Source: Bactrocera neohumeralis (Eukaryota; Arthropoda; Insecta; Diptera; Tephritidae). Taken from it: a DNA stretch of 64,000 nt. The DNA lies in assembly GCF_024586455.1 (NCBI RefSeq), contig NC_065920.1, positions 50,953,724-51,017,723 on the forward strand, given 5' to 3'. Both the position numbers and the translations under genes were made by a program. How positions within the stretch are numbered: position 1 is the stretch's first letter; each line of letters begins with the position of its first letter. Positions 56,205-64,000 of this stretch are shown here, in pieces. The notes under the pieces were generated by a model that did not search any database, was not told the origin of the DNA, and worked only from the letters and a program-made list of their open reading frames with translations.

Positions 56205-57300
56205 TTTATAGCGGTGACTAAATCATTTAAATTTTCTCTTCGTCGCAGATTTCCTGGCCGTGCGACGCCTACTAGTGAAACACCGTGACGTTTAGCCGGT
56301 CGCCTCGAAGAGACTGGCACAATACGAGATGCTGCCAGGCGTGGCAGACCCCGGAGTAGCCGTTCTGCAGAGAATATTGCTGCTGTTGCCGAGGATGTCA
56401 TGAAAGCGCCGTCGCCATCGACCAGACGACGTGCCACGCAAATGGGTATCAGTCGACGGTGTTTACAGCGAATTTTGGTACAAGATTTGAAGATGTTTCC
56501 GTACAAAGTCCGGACGGTGCATCAGCTGTTAGCTGCTGACCGCCAATCGCGTTTAAAATACGCTCAAGCCATCTTTACTCACCACCAAGAGGAAAATGAT
56601 TTTTCAACAAAAATAATCATGAGTGATGAGGCCCATTTCTATCTTAGCGGGTACGTAAATAAGCAAAATTTACGCTTCTGGGGCATTGAAAATCCGCGCG
56701 TAACCCACGAAGAGCCAGTACACCCGCTCAAAGTCACTGTATGGTGTGCTGTTTTCGCTGGAGGAGTCATCGGACCTTTTTTCTTCGAAGACGTCGCGTG
56801 CCAAACGGTTACTGTGAGTGGTGAGCACTACAGAGCAATGATCAACGAATTTTTTTTGCCGCAACTTGATGAATTGGCATTGGAAAACATGTGGTTCCAA
56901 CAGGACGGTGCAACGGCACACACTGCACGTGCCACAACCGATATGCTGAAGGATGCATTTCCCGGGCGCCTAATCTACCGTTTTGGCGATTTGCACTGGC
57001 CAGCAAGATCGCCTGATTTGACCGCTCCAGACTTCTTCTTGTGAAGCTTTTTGAAGTCGCGGGTTTATGTCAACAAGCCTTAGACTCATGCAGCTCTTAA
57101 AGACAATATCCGTCAAGAATGTGAGAACCTATCGCCAGAAGTTCTGGCCAAAGTGATGGAAAATGCCGTAAAAAAGGCTTAAATGACAATCAACTGTGGC
57201 GGCGGCCATTTACATGATATCATATTCTCGGCTTGATGTAAAAAAATTTAAAAGACCAAATAAAAATAATCCACAAGCAGAATCAAAGTTTTTCATTTTT
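56205..57300 (+). mobile_element. DD41D (rosa-like) mariner, best preserved
   Basis: The body of the transposase gene is described in the next entry. The start of the protein fades upstream of 56235 and terminal inverted repeats were not found, although CTCGGAAGGTTATTTTTGCT near 57324 may be close to the right end. DD41D mariners were first described from Ceratitis-type fruit flies, which agrees with the inferred host. Confidence 0.8.
56289..57236 (+). pseudogene. DD41D transposase with only nonsense mutations
   Basis: One frame is kept from 56289 to 57236 with no frameshift. It has RLEETGTIRDAARRGRPRSS, SAENIAAVAEDV, GISRRCLQRILVQDLKMFPY (helix-turn-helix region), IIMSDEAHFYLSGYVNKQN (first Asp), LKVTVWCAVFAGGVIGPFFF, MWFQQDGATAHTARATTDML (second Asp) and WPARSPDLTAPDFFL (third Asp). 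The last two Asp are 41 residues apart. Stops occur at 57042-57044 (TGA in place of the usual Trp of FFLW), 57081-57083 (TAG) and 57180-57182 (TAA); another TGA at 56286-56288 precedes. The C-terminal GGGHLHDIIF is present. All catalytic residues are intact, but the product would be truncated after FFL. Confidence 0.9.
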
Positions 57301-57329
57301 TAAAAAATTACAGCCAAAAAACCTCGGAA

Positions 57330-57530
57330 GGTTATTTTTGCTGTTTATATTCTACTAAATACAAAAAAGGTCCTAATGATTTTTTGTTAAAGCATTCCCT
57401 TAAAAGTTATTTTGTATTCATATAGTACACCAGGACGTATGAGTAACACAAAATGTCTTTATAACTCTCTTGTGTGAATGCTCAGTAATAACTTTTAAAG
57501 AAATATTTTTAACAACCGAAATCTACACTC
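57330..57530 (+). repeat. Unnamed dispersed repeat X, copy 2
   Basis: ATATAGTACACCAGGACGTA then TGAGTAACACAAAATGT match the block at 34605-34640 in the same orientation, with similarity on both sides. No family identified. Confidence 0.55.
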
Positions 57531-58145
57531 AGTCTAAACTTCATCAGACAAGGAGTTAAATACACTTTCAATATCGAACGTGCTATCGAGAAAACAGTTA
57601 GTCTCTCAGATTTCATCACTTTAAAAAAAATGTCAACGGAGCGCTATAATTTCTCGAGATCTTGAAAGACATATTTAAGCAAATGAAAAGTTGAACGAGT
57701 TCTCGAGAGATTGCCTAAGATATAAATCTACAAGCAGTGCAACTGCAAAGTGTTTTTGGATTTTTGATACCTAAAAGCTTAAGACTATATATAATATTGT
57801 TTGAAAAAAATATTGAAATTGTCAGACAAACTTCGAAACGGTTATATTATCGCCATTCAAAGCTATTTCGTTCGTATTCTTTATGATGCTTCACCTTCCT
57901 TCCTAATATCCCTTGATATTTATATATTCTTCTAAATATATACATCTTACTAACTGTTCTATTCTTCTGTTGACTGTGTGATAGATTTATAAAATTAAGC
58001 TATCATAACGGTAATAAGAAAATGTAATCTGGTGACAAGTTCAACAGTTTCAATTTGTGTGTAAAATTCCATTCGAAAGTAAAACCCATCAGACAACTGT
58101 CAATTTTAAGCCAACTGCTATATTTCTGTATTCAAATATTTATTA
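57531..58145. other. Unassigned AT-rich stretch
   Basis: No signature recognised. Confidence 0.4.
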
Positions 58146-58149
58146 TAAC

Positions 58150-58490
58150 CAAATATCGCTGTGAACTGAAGTTTAAAATATAAATCTTGGTAAGCCAGGC
58201 AAAAAACTTTAACAGTCGTTTTTCAAAAGCTTCTCTTGAGGAGTATTTTTCACCATCAAAACTATGGGTAGTAATTACTTGACGCCACATGCAGACTAAA
58301 AGGTGGATGTTTGAGAAAATCCCGACCAGACTTTCGGGAGTTTCTGGCGAGCCACTATCGATGTGTATAGCCAGGCGTTGACCAAAGTTAGCCGTTGTTC
58401 CCAATATATGTAGGCCCGAATTAAGTGCTTGGTAGAAGCAGGGTACCTCATAGTATAATATTCTCTATCATTTCTATAAAAACACAAAGC
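58150..58490 (-). mobile_element. Mariner transposase C-terminal remnant
   Basis: Read leftward: HIDSGSPETP / TSIVARQKLPKVWSGF (overlapping frames), HPPFSLHVASSNYY-like sequence, then KYSSREAFEKRLLKFFAWL. These match HxDNARPHTSIVTRQKLxELGW, HPPYSPDxAPSDYYLF and SREACENRLLEFFA of the mariner type at 5790-6430. The second Asp survives as HID; the third (SDY) has become Asn (SNY). Confidence 0.75.
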
Positions 58491-58713
58491 AAAACTTCTT
58501 GACCGTCAGATCTTAGATCTGCGGTATTCATACTTGGAGTCATCATTTTTGTCTAGCCTTATTTAAGTGAATCCAAACTGTTTTTTTTTTTTGTTCGATG
58601 TTTTGCTTCTTAGCACTGGAAGGACGTTTCGACGATTTCCATTGTTTTATTGATATTTTGGACAATTGACCCTCCACAGTGTGATTTATCTTTGACAACG
58701 AAAATACCGGAAC

Positions 58714-58722
58714 AGAGTCGAC
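58714..58722. repeat. Target-site duplication, left copy
   Basis: AGAGTCGAC, repeated exactly at 59335-59343 around the LINE fragment. Confidence 0.85.
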
Positions 58723-59334
58723 TATTTAGGAACCAGAATTAACACCACCATCAATGTCAGCCTGGATATCCAACGCAGGATAACTCTTGCCAACAGGTGT
58801 TACTTCGGACTGAGTAGGCAATTGAGAAGCAAAGTCCTCTCTCGACAAACAAAAACCAAACTCTATAAGTCACTCATAATTCCCGTCCTGCTGTATAGTG
58901 CAGAGGCTTGGACGATGACAACAACCGATGAGTCGACGTTACGAGCTTTCGAGAGAAAAATTCTGCGAAAGATTTATGGTCCTTTGCGCATTGGCGACGG
59001 CGAATATCGCATTCGATGGAACGATGAGCTGTACGAGATATACGACGACATTGACATAGTTCAGCGAGTTAAAAGACAGCGGCTACGCTTGCTAGGTCAT
59101 GTTGTCCCGATGGATGAAAACACTCCAGCTCTGAAAGTATTCGACGCAGTACCGCCGGGGGAAGCAGAGGAAGAGGAAGACCTCCACTCAGTTGGAAGAA
59201 CCAAGTGGAGAAGGACCTGACTTCGCTTGGAATATCCAATTGGCGCCACGTAGCGAAAAGAAGAAACGACTGTCGCGCTGTTGTTAACTCGGCTATAATC
59301 GCGTAAGCGGTGTCTACGCCAATTAAGAAGAAGA
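58723..59334 (+). mobile_element. LINE (RTE-like) copy 6, 5'-truncated with TSD
   Basis: A short insertion of the 3' end of the LINE family: C-terminal coding region, then GTTAACTCGGCTATAATCGC, GTAAGCGGTGTCTACGCCAA and the tail TTAAGAAGAAGAA. An exact 9-bp TSD (58714-58722, 59335-59343) shows both edges. The exact TSD and long open frame make it the youngest-looking LINE copy here. Confidence 0.9.
58822..59220 (+). pseudogene. LINE copy 6 C-terminal coding region
   Basis: A 132-codon frame with SLIIPVLLYSAEAWTMTTTD, ESTLRAFERKILRKIYGPLR, IGDGEYRIRWNDELYEIYDD, IDIVQRVKRQRLRLLGHVV and ENTPALKVFDAVPPG. One base is missing after this (PPG for PAG), so the end RRRGRPPLRWKDQVEKD and SLGISNWRHVAKRR lie in another frame. 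This copy gives the fullest view of the region and shows what copy 2 lost. Confidence 0.85.
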
Positions 59335-59343
59335 AGAGTCGAC
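59335..59343. repeat. Target-site duplication, right copy
   Basis: AGAGTCGAC, partner of 58714-58722. Confidence 0.85.
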
Positions 59344-59544
59344 AAAATTAAAATTGCGCGTGTTTGGCTATTATAGTATCAGAACCAAAAATACTATTGC
59401 CCTTTTTCAGTCTGACTTGCGTTTTGCCCTTATCGAAAAAAATTTGTAAAATATGTGGTATTTTCTCTTTACTAGTGTTCGCTTTTGAGGAGTGCTCAAA
59501 CAATACTGAATTAAGCGCTGACAAAACTGTCAGAGAAATATCTA

Positions 59545-60215
59545 CGAAATATTAGCTACATGCAATGAAAATATACTGTCAAGCTGAGGTCTTTGGAATT
59601 GCGAAAGCCGTGGAGCTGGCCTCTAATGCACCTGCAGGCAGTTCCAGAGTTAACATCTACGTAGAAAGTCAGCAGCAATCAAGGCAGTAAACTCGTGTCG
59701 CATATCGGACAGAAGTCCTACTGCGTGCCAGACCACAAACTCTTCGAGGGCAATGAAGTAAAGGCCAATATTGCCAAGAATGGTGTACGGCTAACACCCG
59801 AAAACGTGATCAATATTGGCAAACCCATGCATTGTCCATACGACGAACTCGATAGAAACATGGTAAAGAAAATTAAAACCCATAGAACGAGCTACCTGTG
59901 TGCAAAAATGCAAAAGTCATGTCAAAATGGTTGATCGGAAGTACACAAAATTCCTTTTGGCACTCGATAGAAGAGACTTAGGAATATGATCGAGAAGACT
60001 GCAGGAAATGTCTAGAGCAAGCACCAGGGAAACAATGGAGCAACTCTTGTGCACTTGTTCGCATTGACTGTAAGCATTTTGGGTCCCTACGGTATGATAC
60101 ACCGGAGGAGGTATCTATAATGAGACCGCAAAATCATTCTAAAGCATGACTACTCCTCATGGGCCTAGTTACTGGTCTATGGGTGGCTTATTGGCCTACC
60201 AGCTTAACCTAACCT
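59545..60215 (+). pseudogene. LINE RNase H and C-terminal remnant
   Basis: Plus-strand reading: YCQAEVFGIAKAVELASNAP (59577), RVNIYVESQQQ (YVDSQAA in intact copies), then EGNEVKANIAKNGVRLTPEN and VINIGKPMHCPYDELDRNMV (frame 59695-59934), FLLALDRRDLGI-like sequence, CRKCLE and ETMEQLLCTCSH near 60030, and AFWVPTV (KHFGSLRYD in another frame). This covers the second half of RNase H and the CxxC...ETxxHLLCxC tail with His replaced by Gln. The active-site Asp of YVDSQ is Glu. It closely resembles 32556-33115 on the other strand. Confidence 0.75.
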
Positions 60216-61584
60216 AGTCTATCTCTCTAACGCCACATTACACCGATCGCACTTACACAATGCGAGATACTGATTACTAAAGCCATTTTTTGGAAAAACG
60301 TTAGATTTCTTTTTACTAGAACTTATTATTGAAATAGCGATAGGGAAATGAAATCGTTAATTTGTGCTCAAATGTGGGCTCTCCTGGTCTCAACCCAAAC
60401 AAATTTAGAATAGAAAAGAAATAAAATTGACGCTTTCACCAAAAAAGAGTTAATCTTGCTAAACTGAAGCCTAAAAACCATATTTACCAAATATCTCTTA
60501 TGCCTTAACTGCTTCTTCTTTCTTCTTTTCAAAGTCACAACAATTCCTTTTCCAGCTAATAATTCCACAAAATCAATTAAAACTGCCATTATTGGCTATA
60601 TGTTTATCACAGTTAGTTGCAAGCGAGTCAATTGCTTAATTAAGCGTTAATCACAAACAAAAGTAAAAACACAACAAACAATGCGCATTCTGCAAACTCA
60701 CTTAAATAAGTAGTAAATGAAAATTCATTTTATTAACACATTAAAATTTCAAAGTGTTTCAATTCATACTCTGCGCACAGATGTGCATATAATTATACGT
60801 GACAATAAATCACTCAAGCACTCACAGTTAATGCGGACACAGGAAGGGTGCGAAAAATAATTGTACACAAAGGACTTTGGCGAGTTCCAGCTAATGATGC
60901 CAGCATTGTGCTCATGCCACTTGCAACAGGTATAATAATGCGTTCAAAAGAAATACAAACAACAGTTATTTAATTAATGTTACTCAGGCGATTTTATTGT
61001 TTAAAATAAATAATTAATATGCTTGGATTCCTTCTTTATTATTAATATGTACTTTTACTGTGAATTCAGTTTATTAACGATATCTTTGACGAGCGCGTCA
61101 CGAGCAGACGGCAGTGGCGCAACTTTGATATGCTTTTGTCTGATCTATGTATCTGCGCGTGTGTGCGTGAACAAGTGTGACACACACACACTTATACATG
61201 CGCATATTTTCATTTGCCCTTCAACGCATCATTAACTCACTCATTTACACGAGCGTTGCGCTCACACACACACACCCAATCAAGTGGCATTCATTCACTC
61301 AACTATGAAATGAAAATCAATATGCTAAAGTTATTTTTATAAAATCATAAATAAATATCCGCTGGCACTGGTCACATAGCCATAGATGTTGACTATTTTT
61401 AAGTCTTTGTATAATTCTTAACGGTTTCATAATTCATGCCACATAGTTCGTAAGTGTGCATGCATATTGTTAACGAATAACAATAAAGCGCGCTGATGAC
61501 TGAAATTGTAAAATTGATGCTGCAAGTAAGTTAGTGACAAGTTTGAGCGGAATATATTTAGATATGCTCTGAACCCGATATCGG
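60216..61584. other. Unique-looking sequence
   Basis: Short CA-dinucleotide runs at 61179-61190 and 61263-61276. The 70-codon frame at 61023-61235 reads through one of them and is not convincing. No gene recognised. Confidence 0.4.
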
Positions 61585-61700
61585 TTATGTCCTGCACAAG
61601 GTATATTAAATTTGTCATGAAGGTTGCAACACCCAGAAGCAAACATTGGAGACCTTATAATAAATATATAAATGATCAGCGTGACGAGCTGAGTCGAAGC
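61585..61700 (+). mobile_element. Family A element A5, left part
   Basis: AAGGTATATTAAATTTGTCA, GCAACACCCAGAAGCAAACA, TATAATAAATATATAAATGA, TCAGCGTGACGAGCTGAGTC: the left side and core of mini-me. It stops at GAGTCGAA, where LINE sequence begins. The right side returns at 62464. Confidence 0.8.
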
Positions 61701-62463
61701 CTTTTGCGGCAACGCTTGTACCGATGGTGGCCAAGAGCTGCCTAGGCTTCGGCTAAGCCCAAATTTCTAAAAGTAGAACACAAGAGAATACAGGAGCACC
61801 CACCTGCTCCCATTCTACCGATAGAGGTTCTAGGATACCTTTCCCTGCTAGCTCATGAGCTTTGCAATTTCCTGCGATTCCGCTATGGCCCTGCGCCCAT
61901 ACGAGGCTTATCACAAAGACACTTGATGCAATTGATTACGAGGTTTGGCACTCCTCAACTAATCCTGAACGCACTGTTAATGAGTTCAAGGCTAGTATCG
62001 CCGCTCTGCTATCTGAGTGAATAGTCACTTCTCTGAAGGAGCCTGCACTCCGGAGCAGTAGATCTGCTGCAACCTTGGCTTGGAACATACTGCAATAGTC
62101 AGGCAGTCTGAATCTTGAGTTGATAAAGAGTTTCTGACAGTAAATCTCTTCACTAACCTTCCCCCCAAGTTTTGAACCATCCGTAAAGAAGCTCACTGCC
62201 ACTCTCCGTTTCTTCCCTCGTTTATATTTTGGCAGAGAAGGAGCCGCCAGAGTTAGGGTTGACAATTCTATGATCCAAGTGATCTGGTATGAAGTTAAAG
62301 TAAAGCGAAAGTGTGTATTTTCTCTGAATCTGATAGCAACTTTCGCAGCCATACACCTACCGACGATGTCTACCGGTACTATGTTCAAGATGACGCTAAG
62401 TGCCTTGGTTGTAGTGGATCTTAGTGCACAACGCATGTTCATGAGCACCGCCCATTGTCCATG
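61701..62463 (-). pseudogene. LINE RNase H region inside element A5
   Basis: The frame 61936-62448 (170 codons) reads STTTKALSVILNIVPVDIVG (connection region), TLAAPSLPKYKRG, VAVSFFTDGSKLGGKVSEEI (RNase H first Asp), NSRFRLPDYCSMFQAKVAAD (the catalytic Glu of FQAE is Lys) and VTIHSDSRAAILALNSLTVR (DS Asp). A frameshift leads to FVISLVWAQGHSGIAGNCKA and HELAGKGILEP. RNase H removes the RNA strand during LINE replication. The Glu to Lys change and the truncations at both ends make it dead. The metal-binding tail is absent. Confidence 0.85.
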
Positions 62464-62667
62464 TAAGTAAAACTTTTTTATTTAACAAGATATTGCTTGA
62501 ATTATTTTCAAAGGCAATAGTACAATCTAGGTACAAATTTGTAGATGGGCATACAGCTATGATGCCATACAAACTTACCAATCAAAATCAAATTGTTGCG
62601 TGGAAACTTTTCTAGTTATAAAGGGTTAATAGCTTCAGTGCAGCCGAAGTTAACGTTTTTTCTTGTT
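62464..62667 (+). mobile_element. Family A element A5, right part
   Basis: GTAAGTAAAACTTTTTTATT corresponds to CTTGTATGGAAAACTTTTGC of A2, then GATGCCATACAAACTTACCA and the terminus CAGTGCAGCCGAAGTTAACG, TTTTTTCTTGTT. About 150-200 bp of A sequence expected between 61700 and 62464 is missing. The ACTTACCAATCAAAATCAAA variant is shared with A1 (ACTCACCGACCAAAATCAAG), so the two form a subfamily. Confidence 0.8.
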
Positions 62668-62779
62668 AATTATATGATCAACTCGCCAAATCTAGTTTTT
62701 GAAAAATTTATTTGAAGGATTTGCGAAAATGAATGATATGACTTGACTGCAAAGCTCATGAACCCTCAAGAGGACACCC

Positions 62780-63265
62780 TTACCCAAATCCCATGAGGCT
62801 GAAAACGAATAGGTGCTTCTGCGACTTCTTGCGATCTAGTGTTTTGGACCTCGAGCGAGCTTAACAAGCGCTGATTAGCAACTATAACTTGAGCGGTCCC
62901 GAAACAAGTGTGACCCTGGCTAGAATGCAAAGGACATTAAACTTTTCACTTTTAACAGTGCTCATCTCACCTCAATTGTGGAAATTCTAACTAGACAATG
63001 TCCTATGGATATTCATGCGGTGAGGCTAAAAATTCCGAAGTCGAACTGTCAAAGTTGTATGGAGGAATGCGAGGTGGAAACATCTAGAAACTTTTTCCAC
63101 TATCCAGTTGTAGTTAGACTAAGGTTGACACATCTCGAACCAGACGAATTGGCCAAAATTAATATTAGCAGTCGCAAAAATTTGTGACAGGTTCAAGGCG
63201 CGTTGTCGATTTGAGAGGGTACCGTTGATACAAAATTAGAAGTAGATGGTATCACAAAGGACTCG
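62780..63265 (+). pseudogene. LINE ORF2 C-terminal remnant
   Basis: AKDIKLFTFNSAHLTSIVEI (62930) and the frame 62978-63187 with LTRQCPMDIHAVRLKIPKSN, CQSCMEECEVETSRNFFHYP, VVVRLRLTHLEPDELAKINI. It matches LTGHCPIGxHAxRLxI..CRSC.E.EVETSRHFxxxCPAFxxLRLxHLG. CxxC is present, the His is Asn and the second Cys pair is lost. It is in the opposite orientation to 61701-62463, so the two are separate insertions. The same subfamily (VETS / IEVSQHF) is at 25366-26000. Confidence 0.75.
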
Positions 63266-64000
63266 CATTAATAGGTCCAAGTGGGATTCTTCATTACTCC
63301 TTTAACTAGGATCGGCCAATTTACATATCCTAACTTAATTGATTCAATCAAGTGTTTGTAATTCTGATTTCATTCAAGAAAATACCTATATAGACTGTAT
63401 TGATATACTTAACTCGTTCGAATACTACAGATCCTCCTGCTCTGAAGACATATATTCAATTTAATTATTTAATAAAGTAGTAAAATCCCGAAAGTACTTT
63501 GAAGCACTTTAATATGTTTTAGATAACCCTTTAATCAACTCCATGTTTAATATATACTAAACATGTACAAAATCAACATAGAATCACTCATTCTAAAGTG
63601 CAATTCTTTAGACTGAGTAGGCATTAAGGAATAAGCTAAAGCTGTTCCAACATTTTTAAAGCTTTTTTTTCATCCTCTCGCTCTTTTAATTATACTGCTC
63701 TTAGAGTATGCAAAGAGAAAATTTAGCTAGTGATTTATAGTTCTATAAGAACTATAAGTCTATGACACAGCGATTGCGCTGCCTAGGTCTCATCATTATT
63801 GGGGAACCATTTTGTCATTTCATTATACAATTTTCATATCGTTATTCAATTTCGAACAAATTTTGTGAACTAGAGAAAAAATGACACCAATGAGGAGTTA
63901 ATACAAAACACATATCACTTCTTTTTCTACAAATTACTCAATAAAGTTTATTTAAAATTTCGATAATTTTAAAATTGTTACGATTGGCTGTCATTACACT
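63266..64000. other. Unassigned stretch
   Basis: AT-rich; no coding, RNA or repeat signature recognised up to the window end. Confidence 0.4.

Noticed and set aside
61701..63265. One single LINE spanning both RNase H and C-terminal pieces
   Set aside because: The two pieces are on opposite strands and are separated by the right part of element A5, so they are separate insertions.

Overview
This window reads as non-coding DNA from a higher fly, most likely a true fruit fly (Tephritidae). The basis is the low GC content, mariner relics of the DD41D (rosa-like) type, dispersed elements carrying the dipteran mini-me core (a TA-rich run, a core near GATCAG..GACGAG, then a GTCY/CAGA microsatellite), a Helitron and many decayed non-LTR retrotransposons. 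The family-level placement is inference. I found no host protein-coding exon, tRNA, rRNA or CRISPR array in 64 kb, so the window is either intergenic or one large intron.

Layout. 1-12.7 kb: LINE RNase H debris, six mariner-type relics (three lineages or more) and a LINE ORF1 relic. 13.0-15.9 kb: a mini-me element split by a 2.4-kb minus-strand LINE with a 10-bp target-site duplication (TSD); the LINE itself contains a foreign 570-bp block. 16.3-23.9 kb: two plus-strand copies of a second mini-me family, a Helitron with correct termini, a short LINE with a 15-bp TSD, a relic of an unnamed arthropod repeat protein, and a full mini-me element with 155-bp tandem units. 25.4-33.1 kb: LINE tails, a reverse-oriented mini-me element directly followed by a decayed mariner, another mariner, and a diverged mini-me relative. 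34-39 kb: two TTAGGGTG-ended MITEs, the second a 947-bp near-palindrome, and a TTAA-flanked element. 39-49 kb: LINE debris, a 5'-truncated DD37D transposon, a 592-bp MITE with perfect TA-flanked ends, and a mariner deletion derivative carrying a second MITE inside it. 49-64 kb: four more LINE fragments, the longer DD37D copy, mariner pieces, a DD41D transposase gene broken by only three stop codons, and a second mini-me element split by LINE sequence.

There is no operon or pathway here. The relations that matter are those between mobile elements: which inserted into which, which copies are non-autonomous derivatives, and which still hold long reading frames. The structures that stand out are the 370-bp-arm palindrome at 37971-38917, the MITE inside a mariner at 46704-47623, the chimeric LINE at 13261-15697, and the shared terminal architecture of the two mini-me families. 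All family assignments come from reading motifs and aligning copies within the window by eye; none was confirmed by a database search.
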